NCBI RefSeq assembly: GCF_003337215.1
Contig: NZ_QPIG01000001.1
Span: 248,001-312,000 of the forward strand
Reading direction: 5' to 3'
Length of the DNA stretch: 64,000 nucleotides
From: Oceanihabitans sediminis
GTDB taxonomy: Bacteria > Bacteroidota > Bacteroidia > Flavobacteriales > Flavobacteriaceae
Each line of letters starts with the position of its first letter. Position 1 is the stretch's first letter. The position numbers were made by a program, and so were the translations under genes. Below, in pieces: positions 49,444 to 57,499 of this stretch. The notes beneath the pieces were generated by a model. It was not told where the DNA came from and made no database searches. It saw only the letters and a list, made by a program, of their open reading frames with translations.

Positions 49444-50733
49444 TTAGTAGTGACATTTTCCACATTCTAATCCACCCATTTGTGCAGCAGTTAACTCTTC
49501 TACACCGTATTTTTTAGATAACTCTTCGTGAATTTTTGTATAGTATGCGTTGTCTTTTACTTTAACATTTGTATCTCTGTGACAGTTAACACACCATCCC
49601 ATTGTTAATGGAGAGTGTTGGTACATAATCTCCATCTCCTCTACAGGACCGTGACATGTTTGACACTCTAATCCTGCAACTGTTACGTGTTGCGAGTGGT
49701 TAAAGTAAGCAAAGTCAGGTAAGTTATGAATACGAATCCATTTTACTGGTTTTGCTTCTCCTGTATATTTTTGATCTGCATCACTCCATCCTGCAGCTTC
49801 GTATAATTTTTGAATCTCTCCGTCATAGAACTCTTTTGAGTATTCAGCAGTAGTTTCTCCTGTATATTCGTAAACTGATTTGTGACAGTTCATACAAACA
49901 TTTAAAGAAGGAATACCTGAAGTCTTACTAACTCTTGCTGATGAGTGACAGTATTTACAATCAATACCATTATCACCTGCGTGAATTTTGTGAGAGAAGT
50001 GAATTGGCTGTACTGGCTGATACCCTTGATCCACACCAATTTGCATAAAGTAACCAAATGCGAAGTAAGCAGCTGCTAATAAAAAGATAATAACAGTTAC
50101 AATTACTAAGAATTGATTCTTTACAAAAGCTTTCCAAAGTGGAATACTTTTATCTTCAGAAAGATCTACACCTTTAGCTTCCGCAAAGTTGCGTAATGTT
50201 TTATTTACTAACATTAATGCAAATGCTAATAAACCAAACAATACTGCTAGGGCTCCTAAGATTAATTTATTAGAAACACTATCCCCTTCACCAGCTACTG
50301 GAGCAGCACCAACCTGAGCAGCACCTGCTGCAGGAGCCTGAACCTCCTCTGCTGTATATGCCAAAATATCTGAAATATCTTGATCTGATAATTGTGGAAA
50401 AGCAGTCATGGCAGCACCACCGTACTCATTATAAATCTTGTTTGCGTAAGCATCTCCAGACTTAACCATTCCAGCACTGTTACGAATCCAAGCATTCATC
50501 CACTCTCTGTCTAAACCTTCACTATCTTCTAATCTCTGCATTACATTACGTAAAGCAGGCCCTGTCATTTTCTTATCTAGCTGATGACATGCTGCACAAT
50601 TCGAATTAAATAAAGACTTACCTTTAGCTGGATCACCTTCTTGCGCAGAAAGCGTAATTGAAAACGTAAGTAAAAAAACTAAACTTAAGCGTAAAATGGA
50701 TGCACTTAATTTACGGCGAATCACCTGTTTCAT
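49444..50733 (-). CDS. actA: Alternative complex III, multihaem cytochrome ActA with an N-terminal mono-haem domain
   Basis: A 429-aa protein from the ATG at 50733, where a signal peptide (MKQVIRRKLSAS..., cleavage near residue 30) begins; two ATGs at 50778 and 50784 would add 15-17 residues before it. Six CxxCH haem sites: CAACH at 46-50 in a mono-haem domain, then, after an Ala/Pro linker and a TM near 145-170, a five-haem domain (CKYCH, CMNCH, CQTCH, CVNCH, CGKCH). The usual ActA is pentahaem, so here a mono-haem cytochrome is fused in front. It is the first gene of the act-cta operon. Confidence 0.92.
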   Translation of the reverse strand: MKQVIRRKLSASILRLSLVFLLTFSITLSAQEGDPAKGKSLFNSNCAACHQLDKKMTGPALRNVMQRLEDSEGLDREWMNAWIRNSAGMVKSGDAYANKIYNEYGGAAMTAFPQLSDQDISDILAYTAEEVQAPAAGAAQVGAAPVAGEGDSVSNKLILGALAVLFGLLAFALMLVNKTLRNFAEAKGVDLSEDKSIPLWKAFVKNQFLVIVTVIIFLLAAAYFAFGYFMQIGVDQGYQPVQPIHFSHKIHAGDNGIDCKYCHSSARVSKTSGIPSLNVCMNCHKSVYEYTGETTAEYSKEFYDGEIQKLYEAAGWSDADQKYTGEAKPVKWIRIHNLPDFAYFNHSQHVTVAGLECQTCHGPVEEMEIMYQHSPLTMGWCVNCHRDTNVKVKDNAYYTKIHEELSKKYGVEELTAAQMGGLECGKCHY

Positions 50734-50814
50734 ATTATTTGTTGGATTAACTTCTAAACTTTGGTATGGTTTTTTCATTAACATAAAGAAAAAATACAGT
50801 TATAAAATCTCAAG

Positions 50815-50822
50815 CAAAAGTA
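50815..50822 (-). promoter_or_regulatory. Candidate -7 box of the act operon
   Basis: TACTTTTG on the minus strand fits TAnnTTTG and lies about 31 bases before the first possible ATG (50784) of actA. No convincing -33 TTG at the standard distance, so it is tentative. Confidence 0.35.
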
Positions 50823-50920
50823 ATATTAAAAGTCGATTTTAGAAATGTTAGCGAACTGTTAATTGCTAATTTAGAGGAATTCTAAATAACAATTTTTACA
50901 ACAATTAAGTTAATTAGATT

Positions 50921-50928
50921 TACATTTG
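50921..50928 (+). promoter_or_regulatory. Candidate -7 box of the SPOR-domain gene
   Basis: TACATTTG matches TAnnTTTG and stands 18 bases before the ATG at 50947. The -33 element is not clear. It is divergent to the act operon promoter region. Confidence 0.35.
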
Positions 50929-50946
50929 CATTAAATAGTATTGAAT

Positions 50947-51345
50947 ATGACATTATTAAGAACAAAGTCCATAGGTATATTTTTCGCAATTTCACTAGCA
51001 TTTACAAGTGCTAACTTTGCACAACAAGGGGATGTTATAGTGAATCAAGACAGTGAAATTACCCGTTTATTAGAGTTAAAGAAGGAAATAAACACAAATG
51101 AAGACTCTAAAGACCGTTACAGAATACAAATATTCTCTGGAAGAAGAGGTGCTGCTGAAGAAAGTCAGGCGGAATTTAAAAACACTTTTACGAAATGGCG
51201 AAGTAAATTAGTTTATGAAACTCCTAACTACAAAATATGGGTTGGAAGTTTTAAATCGCATTTAGAAGCCGATCGCGCATTATTAGAGATAAAAAAAACC
51301 TTCCCAAATGCTTTTAGATTTAAACCTAAAACAGATAAGATATAA
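50947..51345 (+). CDS. Secreted SPOR-domain protein
   Basis: A 132-aa protein with a signal peptide (MTLLRTKSIGIFFAISLAFTSANFA, cleavage about residue 25) and a SPOR domain at about 58-127 (YRIQIFSGRRGAAEESQ, YKIWVGSFKSHLEADRALLEIKKTFPNAF). SPOR domains bind denuded peptidoglycan at division sites. The TTG six bases upstream is in frame, but the ATG fits the signal peptide better. It lies divergent to actA and its terminator faces infB; the position beside actA and rimP-nusA-infB is common in flavobacteria. Confidence 0.9.
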   Translation: MTLLRTKSIGIFFAISLAFTSANFAQQGDVIVNQDSEITRLLELKKEINTNEDSKDRYRIQIFSGRRGAAEESQAEFKNTFTKWRSKLVYETPNYKIWVGSFKSHLEADRALLEIKKTFPNAFRFKPKTDKI

Positions 51346-51369
51346 CCTTTATAAGAGATCAAAAATGAA

Positions 51370-51408
51370 AAGCCTTCAAGGGATTAAACTTTGAAGGCTT
51401 ATTTTTTT
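51370..51408 (+). terminator. Terminator after the SPOR-domain gene
   Basis: A 10-bp perfect stem (51370-51379 with 51391-51400) with an 11-base loop, followed by ATTTTTTT. It is 25 bases after the SPOR gene stop. Confidence 0.85.
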
Positions 51409-51414
51409 AATTCT

Positions 51415-51453
51415 AACTATTCAAAAGTACTTTACAAGCACTTTTGAATAGTT
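51415..51453. repeat. 14-bp perfect inverted repeat between two terminators
   Basis: AACTATTCAAAAGT at 51415-51428 and its reverse complement at 51440-51453, with an 11-base spacer that itself holds a further C-G pair. It lies between the SPOR terminator and the infB terminator, with no T-run, so it is not an ordinary terminator. It could be a protein-binding site or part of a small RNA. I see no second copy in the window. Confidence 0.45.
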
Positions 51454-51497
51454 TTAAAGAAAGATTCCACAACTAAGATACATCCAGCCATTGAAAC

Positions 51498-51526
51498 AAA
51501 AAAGGCGACCATTGGTCGCCTTTTTT
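51498..51526 (-). terminator. Terminator of the rimP-nusA-infB operon
   Basis: A 13-bp perfect stem (51498-51510 with 51514-51526), loop ATT, A- and T-runs on both sides. It is 20 bases after the infB stop codon on the minus strand. Confidence 0.9.
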
Positions 51527-51545
51527 AATTTTATAAGTGTTGAAT

Positions 51546-54407
51546 TTATTTCAATTTCTTTTTTACTTCAACTTCTTGGAAAGCTTCAATGATGTCACCT
51601 TCTTTGATATCGTTGTAGTTTTTAATTTGTGTACCGAAATCATATCCTTTAGAAACTTCTTTAACATCATCTTTAAATCGTTTTAAAGAAGCTAATTCTC
51701 CTGTAAATACAACTACTCCATCACGAATTAAACGTATTCCTGAACTTCTATAAATCTTACCAGTTAATGCCATACATCCAGCAATACTTCCAATTTTAGA
51801 AACTTTAAATATTTCTCTAATTTCTGCAGTACCGGTAATCTCTTCTCTAAGCTCTGGAGATAACATTCCTTCCATTGCATCTTTAAGATCGTTGATAGCA
51901 TCATAGATAATAGAATAAGTTCTGATATCGATTTCTTCTTTATCTGCTATTTGACGTGCATTACCCATTGGACGAACGTTAAATCCGATAATGATAGCAT
52001 CAGAAGCCGAAGCTAATAATACATCACTTTCTGTAATTGGCCCAACACCTTTATGTATGATATTGATTTGAATTTCTTCCGTAGATAAATTCTGGAAAGA
52101 ATCTGTTAATGCTTCCACAGATCCATCCACATCACCTTTTAGGATAATGTTTAATTCTTGGAAATCACCAAGTGCAATTCTACGTCCGATTTCATCTAAA
52201 GTAATATGACGTTGTGTACGTACAGATTGCTCACGTTGTAATTGTGTACGTTTTGTAGCAATTTGTTTTGCTTCACGTTCGTCTTCAAAAACATTGAACT
52301 TATCACCTGCTTGTGGTGCTCCATCTAATCCTAAAACAGATACTGGTGTTGAAGGTCCTGCCTCTTTAATTTCTTTTCCACGCTCATCATGCATTGCTTT
52401 TACTTTTCCGCTGTTTTTACCAGCTAAAATGTAATCACCAACACGTAATGTTCCTGCTTGTACTAATACGGTAGACACATATCCACGACCTTTATCTAAG
52501 AACGCTTCTACTACAGTACCTTGAGCAAGCTTATCTGGGTTTGCTTTTAATTCTAAAAGTTCTGCCTCTAATAATACTTTCTCTAGTAATTCTTTAACCC
52601 CTGTACCCATTTTTGCAGAAATATCTTGAGACTGAATTTTACCTCCCCAATCTTCTACTAATAAGTTCATTTGTGCTAATCTTTCCTTAATTCTTTCTGG
52701 ATTAGCAGTTGGTTTATCAATTTTATTAATTGCAAAAACAATTGGCACTCCTGCTGCTTGAGCATGAGAAATTGCTTCTTTTGTTTGCGGCATGATGTCA
52801 TCATCTGCAGCTGCAACAATAATAGCGATATCTGTTACTTGAGCTCCACGAGCACGCATTGCCGTAAAGGCCTCGTGACCAGGAGTATCTAAGAATGCTA
52901 TTTTTTGCCCGTTATCTAAAGTAACTCCGTATGCACCGATGTGCTGTGTAATTCCACCAGACTCTCCTGCGATAACGTTTTCTTTACGAATATTATCAAG
53001 AAGCGATGTTTTACCGTGATCTACGTGACCCATTACTGTTACAATTGGTGCACGTGGTTTTAAATCTTCTGGCTTATCTTCAACTTCTTCTATAGTTTCG
53101 TCTAAATCTGCTGTTATAAATTCAACTTTATAACCAAACTCGTCTGCTACAATAGAAAGTGTTTCTGCATCTAAACGTTGGTTCATTGTTACCATCATAC
53201 CAAGCGACATACATGCTGATATAATTTGTGTAACTGGCACATCCATCATGGTTGCAACTTCACTTGCTGTAACAAACTCTGTTACTTTAAGGATTTTGCT
53301 TTCTGCAGCTTCTATTTGCTGATCTAATTCTGTTTGCTCTCTATGAAGCTCTCTTTTGTCTCTTCTATATTTAGCACCTTTCCCTCTACTTGTCTTCCCT
53401 TGAAGTTTTTCTAGAGTTTCACGTACTTGTTTTTTCACATCCTCTTCACTAGGCTCCTCTTTTACAATGTTTCTTCTTCCTTTGCCTGGTGCTGATTTAT
53501 TCCCTTTATACCTACTGTTTCCTCCTGAAGCTGCTGCTCCTGGTTTGTTATCACCTGGTTTAGAGATTCTACGACGTTTACGTTTATTATCTGAAGATTT
53601 ATCACCTTTCTTATCGTCCTTTTTCTTTTTTGGCTTATTAAATTGGCTTAAGTCAATTTTATCACCTGCAATTTTAGGACCTGAAAGTTTTTGATATTTC
53701 GTTTCTACAACTTCTGGCTCTGCAGGTTGCTCTTCTGTTTTAGGTTCTTCTTTTTTAGCAGCGGCAGGTTTTTCTACTTTTTCTACCTTTTTAACTTTCT
53801 GTACTTTTTTAGGCGCTTCGGTTTCAGCTACTTTTTCTTTTTTAACTTCTTTAGGCTTTTGAGCAGCTTCTTCTTTAACCGATTTCTCTTGCTTAACTTC
53901 GTCGGTTTTAGGTTTAGCCTCTTCTTTAGCTGGTGCTTTCACAGCTTCTTTTGGTTTTTCAACAGGAGTTTCTGCAGGCTTTTCCACCTTTGCAGTTTTT
54001 TCTGCAGGCTTTTCTTTTGACTTTTTCGCTTTTGGCTCTAAGTCAATTTTACCAACCTGTTTAGGTCCAGACAGGGTAGTTTTAGCCTTAACAACTTCTG
54101 CTTCTGCAGCTAGTCTAGCTTCTTCTTTTTTAGCTTCTGCTAATCGCTTTTCTTCTAGTTCTCTTTCGCGTTGTAAACGTAGAGCTTCCTTTTCTTTTTG
54201 CTTAGCTTCACTAACTTCTTTAGATGCCATTTTCTTGGATGCATCTGTTTGAAATTCATCAGAAAGGACCTTATATACCTCTTCTGAAATTTTTGTAGTA
54301 GGACGCTTCTCTATTTCGATGCCTTTAGATACTAAAAAATCCACTGCACGATCTATAGAGATGTTAAGCTCACGTAATACTTTATTTAATCTTACTGTTC
54401 CAGCCAT
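51546..54407 (-). CDS. infB: Translation initiation factor IF-2
   Basis: A 953-aa protein. Residues about 1-50 form the IF2-N domain; about 55-370 is a long Lys/Glu/Ala/Pro-rich linker; a second IF2-N-like domain follows (about 380-430). The GTPase domain has [20 protein letters not shown] and NKID motifs, then domains II-IV. IF2 brings fMet-tRNA to the 30S subunit. The N-terminal linker is long and of low complexity, which is common in Bacteroidota. It follows nusA by 30 bases and ends in a strong terminator. Confidence 0.96.
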   Translation of the reverse strand: MAGTVRLNKVLRELNISIDRAVDFLVSKGIEIEKRPTTKISEEVYKVLSDEFQTDASKKMASKEVSEAKQKEKEALRLQRERELEEKRLAEAKKEEARLAAEAEVVKAKTTLSGPKQVGKIDLEPKAKKSKEKPAEKTAKVEKPAETPVEKPKEAVKAPAKEEAKPKTDEVKQEKSVKEEAAQKPKEVKKEKVAETEAPKKVQKVKKVEKVEKPAAAKKEEPKTEEQPAEPEVVETKYQKLSGPKIAGDKIDLSQFNKPKKKKDDKKGDKSSDNKRKRRRISKPGDNKPGAAASGGNSRYKGNKSAPGKGRRNIVKEEPSEEDVKKQVRETLEKLQGKTSRGKGAKYRRDKRELHREQTELDQQIEAAESKILKVTEFVTASEVATMMDVPVTQIISACMSLGMMVTMNQRLDAETLSIVADEFGYKVEFITADLDETIEEVEDKPEDLKPRAPIVTVMGHVDHGKTSLLDNIRKENVIAGESGGITQHIGAYGVTLDNGQKIAFLDTPGHEAFTAMRARGAQVTDIAIIVAAADDDIMPQTKEAISHAQAAGVPIVFAINKIDKPTANPERIKERLAQMNLLVEDWGGKIQSQDISAKMGTGVKELLEKVLLEAELLELKANPDKLAQGTVVEAFLDKGRGYVSTVLVQAGTLRVGDYILAGKNSGKVKAMHDERGKEIKEAGPSTPVSVLGLDGAPQAGDKFNVFEDEREAKQIATKRTQLQREQSVRTQRHITLDEIGRRIALGDFQELNIILKGDVDGSVEALTDSFQNLSTEEIQINIIHKGVGPITESDVLLASASDAIIIGFNVRPMGNARQIADKEEIDIRTYSIIYDAINDLKDAMEGMLSPELREEITGTAEIREIFKVSKIGSIAGCMALTGKIYRSSGIRLIRDGVVVFTGELASLKRFKDDVKEVSKGYDFGTQIKNYNDIKEGDIIEAFQEVEVKKKLK

Positions 54408-54437
54408 AAATTGCTTGTAATATAACCTAAAAAATTG

Positions 54438-55670
54438 TTAGTCTTCAAATTCTGCTCGCAGAATTCTAATAACTTCGTTAATTGTTTCTTCTTCTAAATC
54501 TGTACGTTTCACAAGGTCTGCTACTTCTTGTTCTAGTACACTTTTTGCTGTGTCAAGCCCAGCTTTGCTAAATTCGTCTATAATCCATCCTTCGATCTCA
54601 TCTGAGAATTCACGTAATTCTACGTCTTCTTCAGCTCCTTCTCTAAATACATCAATTTCGTAACCTGTTAGTTTTCCTGCTAAACGGATATTGTGTCCTC
54701 CACGCCCGATTGCTTTACTTACTTCTTCTGGTTTTAAAATTGCTTCAGCTCTTTTATTTTCTTCATCAATCTTGATAGATGTTACTCTAGCAGGACTTAA
54801 TGCTCGTGTAATATACAACTGTAAATTAGTTGTATAATTAATTACATCAATATTTTCGTTTCCTAATTCACGAACAATTCCGTGAATTCTTGATCCTTTC
54901 ATACCCACACATGCTCCTACTGGATCAATTCTATCATCATAAGAATCTACAGCTACTTTTGCTTTTTCACCTGGTATTCTTACTACATTTTTGATAGTGA
55001 TTAAGCCATCAAAAACTTCTGGAATTTCTTGCTCGAATAATTTTTCTAAGAACAATGGTGATGTTCTAGACATAATTATTGCAGGCTTGTTTCCTTTTAA
55101 CTCTACATTTTCAATAACTCCTTTTACGTTATCTCCTTTACGGAAGAAATCGGAAGGAATTTGTTTATCTTTTGGTAAGATGATTTCGTTTCCATCATCA
55201 TCTAAAAGAATTACAGCTCTGTGACGAATATGGTGTACTTCTGCTGTATATATTTCACCAATAATATCTTTAAATTGCTTATAGATATTAGTGTTGTCGT
55301 GTTCGTGTATTTTAGAGATTAAGTTTTGACGCAGTGCTAATATAGAACGGCGACCAAGATCTATTAATTTAACTTCTTCAGATACATCTTCACCAACTTC
55401 AAAATCCGGCTCAATTTTACGTGCTTCTGATAAAGATATTTCTTGATTTGGCTCTTCTACTTCACCATCTGCAACTACTACTCTATTTCTCCAAATTTCT
55501 AAATCTCCTTTATCTGGGTTAATAATGATATCAAAATTATCATCATCACCAAATTTCTTTTTTAAAGCATTTCTAAAAACATCTTCTAAAATTGCCATTA
55601 AGGTTACACGATCTATTAATTTATCATCTTTGAATTCTGAAAAAGATTCAATTAATGCAAGATTTTCCAT
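54438..55670 (-). CDS. nusA: Transcription termination/antitermination factor NusA
   Basis: A 410-aa protein with an N-terminal RNAP-binding domain (about 1-130), S1 domain (about 135-200) and two KH domains (about 230-350, with ACVGMKGSRIHGIVREL and KAIGRGGHNIRLA). The extra acidic C-terminal repeats of E. coli NusA are absent, as in many non-enteric bacteria. The gene is between rimP and infB in the usual order, 12 bases after rimP. It acts with RNA polymerase at pauses and terminators. Confidence 0.96.
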   Translation of the reverse strand: MENLALIESFSEFKDDKLIDRVTLMAILEDVFRNALKKKFGDDDNFDIIINPDKGDLEIWRNRVVVADGEVEEPNQEISLSEARKIEPDFEVGEDVSEEVKLIDLGRRSILALRQNLISKIHEHDNTNIYKQFKDIIGEIYTAEVHHIRHRAVILLDDDGNEIILPKDKQIPSDFFRKGDNVKGVIENVELKGNKPAIIMSRTSPLFLEKLFEQEIPEVFDGLITIKNVVRIPGEKAKVAVDSYDDRIDPVGACVGMKGSRIHGIVRELGNENIDVINYTTNLQLYITRALSPARVTSIKIDEENKRAEAILKPEEVSKAIGRGGHNIRLAGKLTGYEIDVFREGAEEDVELREFSDEIEGWIIDEFSKAGLDTAKSVLEQEVADLVKRTDLEEETINEVIRILRAEFED

Positions 55671-55682
55671 AACTCCTTTAAA

Positions 55683-56144
55683 TTAAAATTTAATCATAAC
55701 TTTTGCTTCTACAATATTTTCGTAGGCAATATTTGCCTGTTTTTGGACTGTCACTTTACCTTTACCAATTGGTTTTGGCTCTCTGCTCTTCCACTGCAAA
55801 GTAATTTCATCTTCGGTAGCTTCTGTTAGCGCCCCTTCAATGGTTTCTGTTTGTGTCTTAACTTCTAAAGATCTTCCAATATTTTTAATGTATTGTCTTT
55901 TATGCGTTAATGGAGATGTTGCTCCTGCAGACGCTACTTCTAATGAAAAATCCTGTTCTTCTCTATCTAAATTATGCTCTATAGCTCTGCTAATGAACAT
56001 ACAGTCCTCTACAGTCACGCCGTTATCACCATCAATTATAATTTTAATGGCATTGTCTGGTGCAATAGATAAATCTATTAGAAATAGATCAGGTTTCTCT
56101 TCTAAACCTTGTGCTAATAATTCTTGTACGGTATTCTTAAACAT
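55683..56144 (-). CDS. rimP: Ribosome maturation factor RimP
   Basis: A 153-aa protein with the RimP N-domain (about 1-75, GDNGVTVEDCMFISRAIE) and C-terminal SH3-like domain (VASAGATSPL, GALTEATEDEITLQW). It helps 30S assembly. It is the first gene of the rimP-nusA-infB operon. Its start (ATG at 56144) is only about 15 bases after an intrinsic-terminator-like hairpin in the leader, which may control the operon. The gene at 56308 is divergent. Confidence 0.95.
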   Translation of the reverse strand: MFKNTVQELLAQGLEEKPDLFLIDLSIAPDNAIKIIIDGDNGVTVEDCMFISRAIEHNLDREEQDFSLEVASAGATSPLTHKRQYIKNIGRSLEVKTQTETIEGALTEATEDEITLQWKSREPKPIGKGKVTVQKQANIAYENIVEAKVMIKF

Positions 56145-56154
56145 TTATTGGTAT

Positions 56155-56180
56155 AAAAAGAGGGGGCTTTTCGCCCCCTC
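56155..56180 (-). promoter_or_regulatory. Intrinsic-terminator-like hairpin in the rimP-nusA-infB leader (possible attenuator)
   Basis: On the minus strand an 8-bp GC-rich stem (GAGGGGGC at 56180-56173 with GCCCCCTC at 56167-56160) with a 5-base loop is followed by TTTTT (56159-56155). The T-run ends 10 bases before the rimP ATG, and the promoter boxes are upstream. No gene lies upstream on this strand, so it is not the terminator of a preceding gene: it would act on the operon's own transcript. Confidence 0.6.
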
Positions 56181-56206
56181 ATCTTTTCTTTTTCGTTTCA
56201 ACGATG

Positions 56207-56235
56207 CAAATATACAATTTTTTATTGAAAATCAA
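56207..56235 (-). promoter_or_regulatory. Promoter of rimP-nusA-infB
   Basis: Minus strand: -33 TTG at 56235-56233, 18-base spacer, -7 TATATTTG at 56214-56207, which fits the Bacteroidota consensus exactly. The start of transcription would be near 56200, giving a leader of about 55 bases that contains the terminator-like hairpin. Confidence 0.65.
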
Positions 56236-56240
56236 TAAGG

Positions 56241-56271
56241 TTTGAAATGTCATTTTAATTTCTTAACTTTA
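56241..56271 (+). promoter_or_regulatory. Candidate promoter of the universal stress protein gene
   Basis: Plus strand: -33 TTTG at 56241-56244, 19-base spacer and TAACTTTA at 56264-56271, which differs from the -7 consensus only in the last base. It sits back-to-back with the rimP promoter. Confidence 0.5.
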
Positions 56272-56307
56272 AAGGGCTATTTCTTTTTAATTAAATTCAA
56301 TAAATAT

Positions 56308-57138
56308 ATGAAAAAAATACTCGTTCCTACAGACTTTTCAGAACAAGCAGCTTACGCGCTTGAAGTCGCAGCACAATTGGCAAGAAAAAATAATGGAGAA
56401 ATCCATTTATTACATATGGTAGAACTCCCAATTAACCAAATTACAGAGATGGGTGTAGTAGGTGGAGGAGACTTACCTGAGGCGGTATTTTTTATGAAAT
56501 TGGCACAAAAACGCTTTGAAGAATTACTAGCAGAAGACTTTTTAAAGGGAATTACTGTTCATGAAACGGTAGATTTCCAACAAACTTTTGACGGTATCAA
56601 AAAAACCTGTGATGAAAACAATATTGATATGATTGTTATGGGATCACATGGAGCTACCGGACTTAAAGAAATGTTTATTGGGTCTAACACTGAAAAAGTG
56701 GTTAGAACATCTGAAATACCGGTGCTTGTTATTAAAAATAAACACGAGAGTTTTACTGTAAGTGATTTTGTATTCGCTTCCGATTTTAAAAACGACAACA
56801 AAGAAACTTATAGACAAGCCATTGAATTTGCGAAGTTTTTTAATTCTAAAATACATTTACTGTTTGTAAATACAGTGAACAATTTCACCACAACACCCGA
56901 TGCAAAAGCTAGAATAGCTAAATTTATTGAAGGTTTTGAGTTTGATAATTACGAAGTAAATATTTTTAACGACTCTACAGTAGAGAAAGGTATACTGAAT
57001 TTTTCTCACCAAGTAGAAGCTGATTTAATAGGAATAAGCACACACGGAAGACAAGGTATTGCACATTTCTTTAACGGAAGCATCAGCGAAGACCTTGTAA
57101 ATCACGCTAAAAGACCGGTAATCACCTTTAAGATATAA
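56308..57138 (+). CDS. Tandem universal stress protein
   Basis: A 276-aa protein with two UspA domains (about 1-145 and 150-276). The first starts MKKILVPTDFSEQA and has GSHGATGLKEMFIGSNTEKVV; the second has GISTHGRQGIAHFFNGSISEDLV. Motifs of the G-2x-G-9x-G(S/T) ATP type are near complete in domain one. USPs bind nucleotides and help under stress. The start is the ATG at 56308; the upstream frame to 56242 adds 22 residues unlike the family. A bidirectional terminator follows. Confidence 0.93.
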   Translation: MKKILVPTDFSEQAAYALEVAAQLARKNNGEIHLLHMVELPINQITEMGVVGGGDLPEAVFFMKLAQKRFEELLAEDFLKGITVHETVDFQQTFDGIKKTCDENNIDMIVMGSHGATGLKEMFIGSNTEKVVRTSEIPVLVIKNKHESFTVSDFVFASDFKNDNKETYRQAIEFAKFFNSKIHLLFVNTVNNFTTTPDAKARIAKFIEGFEFDNYEVNIFNDSTVEKGILNFSHQVEADLIGISTHGRQGIAHFFNGSISEDLVNHAKRPVITFKI

Positions 57139-57158
57139 TTATAAAAACTTATGTAAAT

Positions 57159-57189
57159 AAAAAAGTCTTCCTTTTGGGAAGACTTTTTT
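57159..57189. terminator. Bidirectional terminator between the USP gene and tRNA-Gln
   Basis: A stem of about 13 bp (A-run plus GTCTTCC at 57165-57171 against GGAAGAC at 57177-57183) with T-runs on both strands. It ends the USP gene on the plus strand and the tRNA-Gln transcript on the minus strand, next to the tRNA 3' end. Confidence 0.85.
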
Positions 57190-57190
57190 G

Positions 57191-57263
57191 TTGGCCTACT
57201 AGGGCTCGAACCTAGACTCTTCTGGACCAAAACCAGACGTGTTGCCAGTTACACCATAGGCCA
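57191..57263 (-). tRNA. tRNA-Gln (anticodon UUG)
   Basis: On the minus strand a 73-base cloverleaf: acceptor stem TGGCCTA (57263-57257) pairs with TAGGCCA (57198-57192) plus discriminator A; the anticodon stem TCTGG/CCAGA encloses loop TTTTGGT with anticodon TTG; the T-loop GGTTCGAGCCC-like sequence is normal. CCA is not encoded. It is the only RNA gene seen in the window. Confidence 0.95.
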
Positions 57264-57281
57264 ATGCTTAAATTGCGAGTG

Positions 57282-57311
57282 CAAATTTAAAACAAACTTT
57301 TGTTTGTGCAA
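57282..57311 (-). promoter_or_regulatory. Promoter of tRNA-Gln
   Basis: Minus strand: -33 TTG at 57311-57309, spacer of 19 bases, -7 TAAATTTG at 57289-57282. The tRNA 5' end is 19 bases downstream of the -7 box. The fit is very good. Confidence 0.65.
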
Positions 57312-57442
57312 GTCTTTTTTGAAGAAAAATTAAAAAATTTTACTTTTTAACATTTGCAAGCACTTTTACACCTCACCGTATTTTGTTTTTAAAACATCTA
57401 CAAGCCTAATTACCTATTAAATAAGTTATGAAAAGCTTAAAT

Positions 57443-57475
57443 TTTGTGCTTCTTTGATATTTATTATTAAATTCG
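57443..57475 (+). promoter_or_regulatory. Candidate promoter of the DUF2723 gene
   Basis: TTTG (57443-57446), 21-base spacer, TAAATTCG (57468-57475), one base off TAnnTTTG. It is 25 bases before the ATG at 57500. The rest of the gap 57264-57499 holds only AT-rich sequence and the tRNA promoter. Confidence 0.35.
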
Positions 57476-57499
57476 CCAAGTTAACAACATAGATTTTAC

